Origin: Comamonadaceae bacterium CD01
GTDB taxonomy: Bacteria; Pseudomonadota; Gammaproteobacteria; Burkholderiales; Burkholderiaceae_C
NCBI GenBank assembly: GCA_002894305.1
Contig: PGEI01000012.1
Span: 1-49,145, forward strand
Direction of reading: 5' to 3'
DNA: 49,145 bases
Shown: positions 22,546 through 31,192 of the stretch, one piece after another
Layout: each line of letters begins with the position of its first letter
Numbering within the stretch: position 1 is the stretch's first letter
Made by a program: the position numbers and the translations under genes
The notes under the pieces: model-generated
The model's input: the letters and a program-made list of their open reading frames with translations, nothing else
Told to the model about the DNA's origin: nothing
Database searches by the model: none

Positions 22546-23532
22546 ATGAAACTCCTTGTCCCGGTTCTGGCCGCATCGCTGTGCGCTGCGCTGTCCCTGG
22601 GCGCGCAGGCCGCGCCCGACGCCTCCGCCGCACCACTGTCCACGATGCAGGGCACGGCCCACTTCCTGGTGCTCGACGCCCAGTCCTACCCACTGCAGGG
22701 CACGCAGCTCGCCGGCACCTGCGAGGCATCGGCGGGATCGTTCTGGAAGGCGCAAAAACACAGCGCCCCGTGGCGCTGCACGGTGGATGCCGATGGCGTG
22801 TGCGAGGCCACCATCACCACGCTGGCCGACCCCGAGGGCAAGCCGCTGGAATGCCGCGGCACCGAGCGCAGCACCATCACCGAGCCGGGCAAAACGGCCG
22901 AAAAGAGCAGCTACCACGCCTTCTTTCCGCGCGGCGTGGCCAGCAGCTACACGCTGATGCAAAAAGGCGACTCGTGGAAGCATGGCGACTACCTGTTCAA
23001 GGCAGTCGACAGCCAGCAGGCGTTCGACGCCATGGCGCACCACTGGCGCAAGCGCTATTACGCCGAGCGCCTGGCACGCAGCGGCGATGGTGCAGACGCG
23101 CTGGTCAGCACCGAGGCCGCGCACTACATCGAAGACCGCGACTACCCCAACCTCACCTTTCTGTCGGTTCGCGCCGACGCGCCCGACACGGTGCGCGTGA
23201 CCGCGGTGCTCAGCTACACCGACTACGCGCCGCACCACTACACGCAGGCGCACTTTGACGGTGGCTCGCAAGGCGAGCAGGCGGCCCCCCTGACGCAAGA
23301 GCGCGAGAGCACCGTGTGCACCATGCGCGATCTGATGGCGCGTAAATGCTCGTACTACGAAACGCACCACTTCGACATTCCGCTGGCGCTGGCGCGGCAA
23401 CTGGCCAGCCAGTACCAGCGCGGCGCGCGCACCGACTGGCCACTGCACATCACCAGCGGCAGCGGCCACGACCGCAAGCTGCCCGTGCCCCACGCCGAGT
23501 TCGCGGCGCTGGTCGACGCGCTGGGGCGCTGA
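22546..23532 (+). CDS. Secreted hypothetical protein
   Basis: A 328-aa protein with a clear Sec signal peptide (MKLLVPVLAASLCAALSLGAQA, likely cleaved before APDAS). The mature part has about six Cys (GTCEAS, WRCTVD, GVCEAT, LECRG, TVCTM, RKCSYY), which could form periplasmic disulfides. No known domain recognised. The frame is open further upstream inside pckG, but the ATG at 22546 begins the signal peptide. Its stop is 15 bp before the metallophosphoesterase gene, so they may be cotranscribed. Confidence 0.75.
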   Translation: MKLLVPVLAASLCAALSLGAQAAPDASAAPLSTMQGTAHFLVLDAQSYPLQGTQLAGTCEASAGSFWKAQKHSAPWRCTVDADGVCEATITTLADPEGKPLECRGTERSTITEPGKTAEKSSYHAFFPRGVASSYTLMQKGDSWKHGDYLFKAVDSQQAFDAMAHHWRKRYYAERLARSGDGADALVSTEAAHYIEDRDYPNLTFLSVRADAPDTVRVTAVLSYTDYAPHHYTQAHFDGGSQGEQAAPLTQERESTVCTMRDLMARKCSYYETHHFDIPLALARQLASQYQRGARTDWPLHITSGSGHDRKLPVPHAEFAALVDALGR

Positions 23533-23547
23533 GAGAACCCGCCTGCG

Positions 23548-24393
23548 ATGCGCATCCAGCTGCTGTCGGATCTGCACCTGGAGGCGCAGCCGCAGTTTGC
23601 CGCCAGCCCTGCCGTGGGCGCCGACCTGCTGGTGCTGGCCGGCGACATCGGCTCCTATCAGCGCGGCTCGCGCCTGCAGGATGAGGATTTCGGCCTGGCG
23701 CGCTTCTCGCCACTGCCGCAGTACGGCGGCTGGCCCACGCCGGTGGTCTTCGTGCCCGGCAACCACGAATACGACAACCAGGACTTCGACACAGCCCACG
23801 CGCGGCTGCGCGCCACCTGCGAGCGGCTGGGCCTGATCTGGTTGGAGCGTGAGAGCGTGGTCATCGACGGCGTACGCTTCATCGGCACCACGCTGTGGAG
23901 CGACTTCGAAGCGCTGATCGTGCACGCCGGAATCACCGACCCCGCCCAGCAGCAAGTCCAGCGCGACAAGGCCTGGCGCGCCGCCAACTTCTACCTGTCC
24001 AAGACCGGCGGCACGCGCGCCGGCCAGCCATTCCTGGCTCCGCAGGTGCGCGAGCAGTCGCTTCGCTGCCAGCAGTGGCTGCGCCAGGCGCTGGCCCAGC
24101 CCTTTGGCGGCCCCACCGTCGCCGTCACCCACTTTGCACCCAGCCTGAGGAGCGCCGACCCGCGCTATGGCCTGGTGCCGGGCACCGCGGGCTTTTGCAA
24201 CGCACTGGACGACGCGCTCGCGCATGCCGACCTGTGGCTGCACGGCCATCTGCACACACCGTGCGACTACGTGGCCCAGGGCCGACGCGCAGACGCCAGC
24301 ACCTGGCGCTGCCGCGTGGTGGCCAACCCGCTGGGCTATGGACGCAAGGCGGAGCAACACCTGTTCCGGCCGCACTGCACAATCGACGTATGA
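23548..24393 (+). CDS. Calcineurin-like metallophosphoesterase
   Basis: A 281-aa cytosolic phosphoesterase with all dimetal motifs in order: SDLHLE (DxH), VLAGDIGS (GD), PGNHEYDN (GNH), VTHFAPSL (H) and LWLHGHLHTPCDY (GHxH). The substrate (nucleotide, phosphodiester or protein phosphate) cannot be told. It lies 15 bp after the secreted hypothetical gene. Confidence 0.92.
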   Translation: MRIQLLSDLHLEAQPQFAASPAVGADLLVLAGDIGSYQRGSRLQDEDFGLARFSPLPQYGGWPTPVVFVPGNHEYDNQDFDTAHARLRATCERLGLIWLERESVVIDGVRFIGTTLWSDFEALIVHAGITDPAQQQVQRDKAWRAANFYLSKTGGTRAGQPFLAPQVREQSLRCQQWLRQALAQPFGGPTVAVTHFAPSLRSADPRYGLVPGTAGFCNALDDALAHADLWLHGHLHTPCDYVAQGRRADASTWRCRVVANPLGYGRKAEQHLFRPHCTIDV

Positions 24394-24459
24394 TTTCCCC
24401 TTGGCCGCCATGGTCTTGTGTCCGGCGCGGCTTTCCTTTCTACCTCCTGGAGAATTGGC

Positions 24460-24882
24460 ATGAACATCCTGCTCGCCGTCGACGGCAGTGCCTACACCAA
24501 GAAAATGCTGGCCTACCTGGCTGCCAACGAGGAAATGCTGGGCGCAAACCACAGCTATACGGCGATCACGGTCCAGCCCCAGCTGCCGCCGCGCGCCCGC
24601 GCCACGTTGAGCAAGGAGGTGCTTGACGAGTTCTACACCGAAGAGTCCGAGAAGGTCATGGCTCCGGTCACCGAGTACATGGCGCGCCACGGCGTCCAGC
24701 TCAAGACCATCACCGAAGTGGGCCCGGCCGGCGAGGTCATCGCCAAGGTGGCGCAGCAGGGCAAGTACGACCTGATCGTGATGGGCACGCATGGCCACGG
24801 CGCGCTGGGCCGCCTGGTCATGGGCTCGGTGAGCACCCAGGTGCTGGCCAAGTGCGACGTTCCGGTGCTGCTGGTGCGCTGA
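24460..24882 (+). CDS. Universal stress protein, UspA family
   Basis: A 140-aa single-domain Usp. It begins MNILLAVDGSAYTKKML and ends with the ATP-binding signature GTHGHGALGRLVMGSVS followed by VLAKCDVPVLLVR. A CTGGAGAA ribosome site precedes the ATG at 24460, which is preferred to a start 14 codons upstream. Such proteins support survival under stress or starvation; the specific role is not known. Confidence 0.93.
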   Translation: MNILLAVDGSAYTKKMLAYLAANEEMLGANHSYTAITVQPQLPPRARATLSKEVLDEFYTEESEKVMAPVTEYMARHGVQLKTITEVGPAGEVIAKVAQQGKYDLIVMGTHGHGALGRLVMGSVSTQVLAKCDVPVLLVR

Positions 24883-24912
24883 GCTCCGCGACTCCACCAG
24901 GACGCGGGCGCG

Positions 24913-25563
24913 CTACTGCGTGACCCGCGTGCAATTGGCCTGCGTGCAGTTGAGCAGCCCGTTGAGGCAGGCGTCCATGGCCCAGTCGACGACCTGCGCG
25001 TCGCTGTAGCCACCGCGCTCGCGCAGCATCTCCAGCATCGGCCCGCTGGCGCGCGCCAGCAGCGCGCACATCACGACGTCGGCGGGCAGCTCGCTGCGCA
25101 GCTGCCCCAGCGCCTGCGCCTGCGCGATCCACTGCAGCGTGCAGGCCTGCACCTGGCCCATCGCAATCAGATAGGACGGGCACGAGCGCACCGCCTGCGC
25201 CAACGGCGAATGGCGCGGCGGCAACAGCGGCGGTTCTTCGCACAGCTGCTGCTCCAGCAACCAGCGCAGCAAGGCCTGCAGGCGTTCGAGCGCCGGCATG
25301 TCTTCCGGCATGTCCTGCACCTGTTGCAGCAGGCGCTGCACGCCATGGACGATGGCTGCGGTACACAAATCGTCCTTGCCGGAAAAATGCTTGTACAGGC
25401 TGGCCTTGGCAATGCCAGCCGAGGCGGCCACCTCGTCGACCGTCATGGTCTCGAAGCCTTTTTCACCCAGCAGGCGGCAGGCGGCCTGCACGATGGCGTC
25501 TTCGCGCGCCTGGTGCATCTGCGCCTTGAACGATGGGCGCTCGGACAGCGAGGAGGTGCTCAT
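24913..25563 (-). CDS. TetR/AcrR-family transcriptional regulator
   Basis: A 216-aa repressor with an N-terminal HTH (AACRLLGEKGFETMTVDEVA then SAGIAKASLYKHFSGKDDL, about residues 23-65) and a helical ligand-binding domain. It is divergent from the flavin reductase-like gene, which may be its target. The ATG at 25563 is preferred over a start 16 codons upstream. Confidence 0.9.
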   Translation of the reverse strand: MSTSSLSERPSFKAQMHQAREDAIVQAACRLLGEKGFETMTVDEVAASAGIAKASLYKHFSGKDDLCTAAIVHGVQRLLQQVQDMPEDMPALERLQALLRWLLEQQLCEEPPLLPPRHSPLAQAVRSCPSYLIAMGQVQACTLQWIAQAQALGQLRSELPADVVMCALLARASGPMLEMLRERGGYSDAQVVDWAMDACLNGLLNCTQANCTRVTQ

Positions 25564-25671
25564 GGCGTCGATGGTAGAGGCCTTTTCCACCGCAGCGCCG
25601 CATGGCGGCAAGAGCCCCCACCGGGCCCAACGTCAATGACCGCCCGCGCTGGCCCGGCCGCTGGCGATAAT

Positions 25672-25722
25672 ATGCCCATGCTTTTTCAGACCGTACTGCG
25701 CCGCGCCGCAGCCTTGCAGTGA
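25672..25722 (+). CDS. Possible 16-aa leader peptide coupled to the flavin reductase-like gene
   Basis: A short frame (ATG at 25672 or 25678) reads MPMLFQTVLRRAAALQ and its TGA overlaps the GTG start of the next gene as GTGA. The downstream gene lacks an obvious ribosome site, so translational coupling is plausible. There is no direct evidence of translation. Confidence 0.25.
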   Translation: MPMLFQTVLRRAAALQ

Positions 25723-26276
25723 CCTCCAGCCTGATCGACGCCCCCTCCCACTCCAGCACTTTCACGACGCGCGCACTGCGCGATGCGCTGGGCATGTTTG
25801 CCACCGGCGTGACCATCGTGACCACGCTCACGCCCCAGGGCCAGCCCATCGGCATGACGGCCAGCTCCTTCAACTCGGTGGCGCTGAACCCGCCGCTGGT
25901 GCTATGGAGCCTGTCGCAACTGACCGCGTCGATGCCGGTGTTTGCCCAGGCGGGGCATTACGCCATTCATGTGCTGGCCGTCGAGCAGCGCGCGCTGGCC
26001 GAGCGCTTCGCCACGCGCGGCATCGACCGCTTTGCCGGCACCGCCTGGCACGAAGGCATGCACGGCCTGCCGATCATCGACGACACTGCGGCGGTCTTCG
26101 TCTGCGCCAACCGCAGCCAGTACCCCGAGGGCGACCACACCATCTTCGTCGGCCAGGTCGAGCACTGCAGCCACCGCGCGGGTGCGGCCCCGCTGCTCTA
26201 CCATGGCGGCATGTTCTACACCGAGCACCCGCTGGGCAGCCTGTCGCCGCGCGCGTCGCGGCCGATGAACAAATAG
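25719..26276 (+). CDS. Flavin reductase-like FMN-binding protein
   Basis: A 185-aa split-barrel flavoprotein of the flavin reductase/HpaC-like family. TRALRDALGMFATGVTIVTT, IGMTASSFNSVALNPPLVLW and DHTIFVGQVEHC are typical FMN-binding segments. It probably reduces FMN or FAD with NAD(P)H for a monooxygenase elsewhere. Starts at GTG 25719. Convergent with minE, 12 bp away. Confidence 0.9.
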   Translation: MTSSLIDAPSHSSTFTTRALRDALGMFATGVTIVTTLTPQGQPIGMTASSFNSVALNPPLVLWSLSQLTASMPVFAQAGHYAIHVLAVEQRALAERFATRGIDRFAGTAWHEGMHGLPIIDDTAAVFVCANRSQYPEGDHTIFVGQVEHCSHRAGAAPLLYHGGMFYTEHPLGSLSPRASRPMNK

Positions 26277-26288
26277 AGAGGTGCGGCG

Positions 26289-26552
26289 TCAGCGCGCCGT
26301 ATCGGGCAGCTCGATCTTGACCTCCAGCACCTCCAGGTCATCCTGGCGCTCGAAGTGCACCTTCAGGTCGTCGGGGTCGATCTTGATGTATTTGGATATC
26401 ACCGCCACCAGCTCGCGCTGCAGCGCCGGCAGGTAATCGGGCTGGCCGGCACCGCGGCCGCTGCGCTCGTGCGCCAGGATGATTTGCAGCCGCTCCTTGG
26501 CGACTGCCGCGGACTTCTTCTTCTCGCCCAGCAAAAAGGACAGCAGGGACAT
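26289..26552 (-). CDS. minE: Cell division topological specificity factor MinE
   Basis: An 87-aa protein with the N-terminal membrane-targeting and MinD-activating segment ([23 protein letters not shown], within about residues 1-30) and the C-terminal dimerisation domain ([23 protein letters not shown]). It drives MinD oscillation to place the division site at midcell. Last gene of minCDE, 6 bp after minD. Confidence 0.96.
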   Translation of the reverse strand: MSLLSFLLGEKKKSAAVAKERLQIILAHERSGRGAGQPDYLPALQRELVAVISKYIKIDPDDLKVHFERQDDLEVLEVKIELPDTAR

Positions 26553-26558
26553 GGCCGC

Positions 26559-27374
26559 TTACCTCCCGCCGAAGATGCGCTTGAAGAAGCCGGGCCTGGC
26601 CGCATCAGTGAAGCGCATCGGCCGCTCCTCGCCCAGAAAGCGCGCAACCACGTCGCCATAGGCCTCGGCCACGTCGCTGCCCTTGAGGTGGATCGCCGGC
26701 AAGCCCTGGTTGGACGCCTGCAGCACGCTCTCTGACTCCGGGATCACACCAATCAACTTGATGCGCAGAATGTCCTGTATGTCCTCCAGGCTGAGCATCT
26801 GCCCGTCCTCGACGCGGCTGGGGTTGTAGCGCGTGATCAGGAGATGCTCCTTGATCGGCTCGCCGCCCTCGCTCGCGCGGCGCGTCTTGCTCGCCAGCAT
26901 GCCGAGGATGCGGTCGGAGTCGCGCACGCTGGACACCTCGGGATTGGTCACCAGCAGCGCCTCGTCGGCAAAGTGCATGGCCAGCAGCGCGCCGCTCTCG
27001 ATGCCGGCGGGCGAGTCGCAGACGATGTAGTCGAAACCCATCTCCGCCAGGTCCTTGAGCACCTTCTCCACGCCTTCGAGGGTCAGCGCGTCCTTGTCAC
27101 GCGTCTGGCTGGCGGCCAGCACGAACAGGTTGTCGCACTGCTTGTCCTTGATCAGCGCCTGATTGAGGTTGGCCTCGCCCTGGATGACGTTGATGAAGTC
27201 GTAGACCACGCGGCGCTCGCAGCCCATGATCAGGTCGAGGTTGCGCAGGCCGACGTCGAAATCGATGACGGCGGTCTTGTGGCCGGCAAGCGCCAGGCCC
27301 GAGGCGAACGCGGCGCTGGTGGTGGTCTTGCCCACCCCCCCCTTGCCGGAGGTGACGACGACGATTTTGGCCAT
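26559..27374 (-). CDS. minD: Septum site-determining ATPase MinD
   Basis: A 271-aa ParA-like ATPase that binds membrane and recruits MinC. Deviant Walker A GKGGVGKTTTSAAF at the N-terminus, FDVGLRNLDLIMGCERRVVYD, DSPAGIESGA (Walker B region) and a C-terminal amphipathic membrane-targeting tail (GFFKRIFGGR). Middle gene of the operon. Confidence 0.98.
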   Translation of the reverse strand: MAKIVVVTSGKGGVGKTTTSAAFASGLALAGHKTAVIDFDVGLRNLDLIMGCERRVVYDFINVIQGEANLNQALIKDKQCDNLFVLAASQTRDKDALTLEGVEKVLKDLAEMGFDYIVCDSPAGIESGALLAMHFADEALLVTNPEVSSVRDSDRILGMLASKTRRASEGGEPIKEHLLITRYNPSRVEDGQMLSLEDIQDILRIKLIGVIPESESVLQASNQGLPAIHLKGSDVAEAYGDVVARFLGEERPMRFTDAARPGFFKRIFGGR

Positions 27375-27412
27375 GGGTGCGGTTTCCTTAAGCAGTCTGT
27401 CTCAGTGTGAAG

Positions 27413-28156
27413 TCAAAGCGGCTCGATGACGAGTTTCTCGCCCTCCAGGCGCACCTGGGCGGGCTTGCCGCGCACGTTGTCGGGCAGCGCATTTTCGCTG
27501 GTGCGGTACATGCCGGCGATGGACACCAGCTGCGCCTCCAGGCAGGTGGCGAAGATGCGCGCATCGGCATTGCCGCGCGCACCGGCCATCGCCCGGCCGC
27601 GCAGCGGCGCGTAGACGTGAATGTTGCCGTCGGCGATCACCTCGGCGCCAAAGCTGACCATGGCCAGCACGATCAGGTCGCCGCCGCGCGCATAGACCTG
27701 CTGGCCCGAGCGCAGCGGCTTGTCGACGACCAGCGTCGGCGTGCCGACCGCCACTTCGCGCACCACCTCGACCTCGTGGATCACTTCGCGTACCACTGGC
27801 TGGGCGGGCGCCGTGCGCCCTTGCGGCGCGTCGGGAGCGGCGATCAGCCCGGCTTCGTGCGCCGCCTGCATTTGCGCGCCGTTGCCGCCGCGCACCGCCA
27901 CCGGACGCGTGCGGTAGCTGCGCAGCGCGGCGATGAGTGCGGGAAAGTCGATCGGCCCGGGCGCGTCGTGAACCAGGCCGAGGTCGATCAGCACCGGGTC
28001 GTTGTCGAAGAAGTCAGCCTCGCCTCCCAGGCGCTGCGCAAGCTCCTGGGCGATCTCCTGCACGTCGGTGGACTTGAGCGCAACGGCCACCACGGGCAGC
28101 TGGGCGCTTTTCAGGTCAAAACTGGCGCGGGCTTGCCCCGCGGATTCAACGGGCAT
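27413..28156 (-). CDS. minC: Septum site-determining protein MinC
   Basis: A 247-aa FtsZ-assembly inhibitor. N-terminal FtsZ-interacting domain (ASFDLKSAQLPVVAVALKS onward), a Pro/Ala linker near residues 115-130, then the C-terminal beta-helix domain (LRSGQQVYARGGDLIVLAMV, GADAEVIADGNIHVYAPLRGRA-like, NADARIFATCLEAQLVSIAG) that binds MinD. First gene of minCDE, 38 bp before minD. Confidence 0.95.
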   Translation of the reverse strand: MPVESAGQARASFDLKSAQLPVVAVALKSTDVQEIAQELAQRLGGEADFFDNDPVLIDLGLVHDAPGPIDFPALIAALRSYRTRPVAVRGGNGAQMQAAHEAGLIAAPDAPQGRTAPAQPVVREVIHEVEVVREVAVGTPTLVVDKPLRSGQQVYARGGDLIVLAMVSFGAEVIADGNIHVYAPLRGRAMAGARGNADARIFATCLEAQLVSIAGMYRTSENALPDNVRGKPAQVRLEGEKLVIEPL

Positions 28157-28333
28157 GGAGACGATGGGAAGGTAGAGGGCGCAAAACGCGCAAGTTTACC
28201 TTGCACCGTCCCTCTGGCCTCGCCCCCTGGGTGTAACCAAATGACCGCCAGGCCAGCCCACGACCGCCTGCCACGGCGGTGCAGTAGCGGGGGCGACCGG
28301 CGCCACCCGGCAAGCGCATCACAATGGCGCCCC

Positions 28334-29239
28334 ATGCCCTCCGCCCGCAAAAACCACCTTGACACCCGCGCCGCCGCCCTGCTGCTCGCCTGCTGCCTGT
28401 TCTGGGGCTTTCAGCAGGTGCTGGTCAAGGCCACGGTGACCGAGGTGGCGCCCGTCTACCAGGCCTTCTGGCGTTTTGCGCTGGGCACGCTGGCACTGTG
28501 GCTGTGGTGCCGCAGCCGCGGCGTGTCTCTGGCCGGCAACGACGAGCCGCCCGGTGTGTGGCGCTGGGGGCTTCTGGCCGGCGCGCTGTTTGCCAGCGAG
28601 TTTGCGCTGCTGTTCATCGGCATGCAGTACACGGGCGCGTCGCGCCTGACCGTGTTTCTGTACTGCTCGCCGTTCTGGGTGGCGCTGGTGCTGCCGCACT
28701 TCGTTGCCGCCGAGCGGCTGCGCCGCGTCCAGTGGCTGGGCCTGGTATGCGCCTTCGTCGGTGTGCTGCTGGCGCTGGGCGATGGCCTGTTCGGCTCCGC
28801 GCAGCCGGACAGCACCTGGCTGGGCGATGCCCTGGGCCTGGCCGCCGGCCTGCTGTGGGGGTTGACCACCGTGGTGCTGCGCGCCTCACCGCTGGCGCAG
28901 GCGCGGCCGGCGCGCCAGCTGCTGATGCAGATGGGTGTGAGCGCAGCGGTGCTGCCGCTGCTGTCGCTGCTGCTGGGCGAGCCCTGGCAGATCGATTTCA
29001 GCGCGTTTGCCTGGACGTCGCTGCTGATCCAGGGCCTGGGCGGCTTCGTCAGCTACCTGTTGTGGATGTGGATGCTGACGCACTACCCAGCCACGCGGCT
29101 GTCGGCCTTTGTGTTTCTCACGCCGGTATTCACGCTGCTGATCGGCGCGTCGTGGCTGGGCGAGCCCATCACGCTAGCGCTGGTCGCCGCGCTGGCGCTG
29201 GTCGCCGTCGGCATCGTGCTGGTCAACCGGCGCGGCTGA
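28334..29239 (+). CDS. EamA-family (DMT) transporter
   Basis: A 301-aa inner-membrane protein with ten hydrophobic segments in two EamA repeats (ALLLACCLFWGFQQVLVKAT start of the first; LGDALGLAAGLLWGLTTVVL start of the second). Members export amino acids or metabolites; substrate unknown. ATG at 28334 is the start nearest the first TM; the much longer open frame is antisense to minC. Divergent from minC across a 177-bp gap with no further feature that I can support. Confidence 0.88.
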   Translation: MPSARKNHLDTRAAALLLACCLFWGFQQVLVKATVTEVAPVYQAFWRFALGTLALWLWCRSRGVSLAGNDEPPGVWRWGLLAGALFASEFALLFIGMQYTGASRLTVFLYCSPFWVALVLPHFVAAERLRRVQWLGLVCAFVGVLLALGDGLFGSAQPDSTWLGDALGLAAGLLWGLTTVVLRASPLAQARPARQLLMQMGVSAAVLPLLSLLLGEPWQIDFSAFAWTSLLIQGLGGFVSYLLWMWMLTHYPATRLSAFVFLTPVFTLLIGASWLGEPITLALVAALALVAVGIVLVNRRG

Positions 29240-29269
29240 GCGCCCTCAACAAAAGCGCAGCGGGCGCTT

Positions 29270-30058
29270 TCACTGGAAACGCGGTGCGCGTTTCTCGATG
29301 AAGGCGGTGACGGCCTCGCGGTGGTCGGCCGTCTTGTGCGCCACCGCCTGGCAGGCGGCCGACAGTTCCAGCACGCTGGCCAGCGTGGCGCCCTGGCCCT
29401 CGCGCAGCAGGCGCTTGGTCATGCGCATCACGGCGCCGGGGTTTGCGGCGATCTTTGCGGCCAGCGCGCGGGCCGTGGGCAGCAGCTCGGCGGGCGGCAC
29501 GACGCGGCTGACCAGGCCGCAGGCCAGCGCCTCCTGGGCGTTGATGGCCTCGCCGGTGAACGCCATCTCGCTGGCCTTGGCCATGCCGACGGCACGCGGC
29601 AGCAGCCAGGCGCCGCCGTCGCCGGGGACGATGCCCACGCGCACAAAGCTCTCGGCAAACGTTGCCGTCTCGCTGGCGATGCGGATGTCGCACATGCAGG
29701 TCAGGTCCAGCCCCGCGCCGATGGCCGGGCCATTGACCGCGCAGATCACCGGCACGTCCAGCTGCTGCATGGCCAGCGGTATCTGCTGAATGCCCTGGCG
29801 GTATTCCTCGCGGATCAGGTCGGGCGTGAGCGCGTCGTCAAAAAACCGCTTCATGTCCTTGACGTTGCCGCCCGAGCTGAAGATGGGGCCGGCACCGGTG
29901 AGGATGACGACTTTGACGCTGGCGTCGCGGCGCAGGTCGTCGCACAGCTGGACGAACTCGGCCACCGCCGTGTTGCCGGTCAGCGCGTTGCGCGTCTCGG
30001 GCTGGTTCATGGTGACGGTGAGGATGGCGCCGTCGCGCTCCAGGGTGAGAAAGGCCAT
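29270..30058 (-). CDS. Enoyl-CoA hydratase/isomerase (crotonase family)
   Basis: A 262-aa crotonase. GPIFSSGGNVKDMKRFF forms the oxyanion segment; NGPAIGAGLDLTCMCDIRIA and FAESFVRVGIVPGDGG carry the second block. The first hydratase glutamate is replaced by Asp (AGLDLT), so the reaction may differ from simple hydration. It is the third gene of the acyl-CoA dehydrogenase operon, 74 bp after the second dehydrogenase. Confidence 0.9.
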   Translation of the reverse strand: MAFLTLERDGAILTVTMNQPETRNALTGNTAVAEFVQLCDDLRRDASVKVVILTGAGPIFSSGGNVKDMKRFFDDALTPDLIREEYRQGIQQIPLAMQQLDVPVICAVNGPAIGAGLDLTCMCDIRIASETATFAESFVRVGIVPGDGGAWLLPRAVGMAKASEMAFTGEAINAQEALACGLVSRVVPPAELLPTARALAAKIAANPGAVMRMTKRLLREGQGATLASVLELSAACQAVAHKTADHREAVTAFIEKRAPRFQ

Positions 30059-30132
30059 AGGTGGTTCTCCGTTAGCAAAAAAGAGGCTGCCGGCGCCTGC
30101 TGTTCAGGGTCACAGCACGGGCAGCCACGGTT

Positions 30133-31176
30133 TCAAGGCAAGGCTTCCACGTCGGTAATGCGCCGCACCATGTCCAGCGTCAGCCCCTCGTGCTCCAGCA
30201 GCGCCCGGCCGGCCACGTCGTGCCACCAGGACTCGCTGCCCGCGCTCTGGCGCCAGGCGTGCAGGCGGCGCGTGAACAGCTGCAGGTCGTATTCGGCGGT
30301 AAAGCCGATGGCGCCGTGGATTGAATGCGCCAGTTCGCTGACGGCCAGCGCCGCCTCGCTGCAGCGCGCCTTGGCGGTGGCCACGCGCAGCAAGTCGGGC
30401 AAATGGTTGGGCACCGCGCCCGCGCCGCTGCAGCCCAGCTGCGCCGCCATGCGCGCGGCGAACACATGCTCGCTCATCACGGCCAGCTGGTGCTGTATGG
30501 CCTGGAACTTGCCGATCGGGCGGCCGAACTGCTGGCGCTCGTTGGCGTATTGCAGCGTGCGCTGGAACACGCTGGCCAGCGCGCCGGCCATCTGCGGCGC
30601 AAGCACCGCGGCCTGCAGCGTGCGCGCGTCGGCATCCACGGCGATGCGGATCGCGGCCTGCACCTGCGCGGCCGTCCATGTGAACGCCGCATCGAGCGCC
30701 AGCGCCTGGGGCGATTCCTGCGCTCCGGCCACGGGCAGCAAGCGCCATTCACCACCCGCCTGCGCCTGCACCAGCACCGACGCCGCCACGCGCCCGCCGC
30801 GCACCAGGGCGCAGCGCAGGCCGCCATCTGCCAGCCGCTCGCCACGCGCCAGCGCAATCGCGCCTTCGGGCCGGACTGCGCCAGCGGCGGCGAGCAGCGC
30901 GCACGCCACCAGGGTGTCGGCCAGCGGCAGCGGCAGCGCGTGGGCGCCGCACTGCTCCAGCACGCCAAAGACCTGGGACAGGCCCAGGCCCGCGCCGCCG
31001 TCGGCCTCGCTCAGCAGCGCATCGGCCAGGCCCGTTGCTTCCAGTTGCGCCCACAGCGCGGCCGCCTCGGGCGCGGCGCGACCACCGGCTTCGATGGCGC
31101 GCACGACGGCGGGCGTGCATTCGGCCGCCAGCAGCTGGCGGGCCGCGTCGGCAAAGAGATCGTTGTCTTGGCTCAT
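30133..31176 (-). CDS. Acyl-CoA dehydrogenase, short subunit-like
   Basis: A 347-aa acyl-CoA dehydrogenase homologue with the N-terminal helical domain, the DGGAGLGLSQVFGVLEQCG region and a C-terminal domain including RTLQYANERQQFGRPIGKFQ and IHGAIGFTAEYDLQLFTRR. It lacks an obvious catalytic glutamate motif and the middle beta domain is short. Together with the adjacent 385-aa dehydrogenase (16 bp away) it looks like the beta chain of a heteromeric alpha2beta2 dehydrogenase. Start ATG 31176. Confidence 0.88.
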   Translation of the reverse strand: MSQDNDLFADAARQLLAAECTPAVVRAIEAGGRAAPEAAALWAQLEATGLADALLSEADGGAGLGLSQVFGVLEQCGAHALPLPLADTLVACALLAAAGAVRPEGAIALARGERLADGGLRCALVRGGRVAASVLVQAQAGGEWRLLPVAGAQESPQALALDAAFTWTAAQVQAAIRIAVDADARTLQAAVLAPQMAGALASVFQRTLQYANERQQFGRPIGKFQAIQHQLAVMSEHVFAARMAAQLGCSGAGAVPNHLPDLLRVATAKARCSEAALAVSELAHSIHGAIGFTAEYDLQLFTRRLHAWRQSAGSESWWHDVAGRALLEHEGLTLDMVRRITDVEALP

Positions 31177-31192
31177 GTTGCGTGCCTCCGTT

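Noticed and set aside
20426-22729. Minus-strand open frame over pckG
   Set aside because: Antisense shadow of a certain gene.
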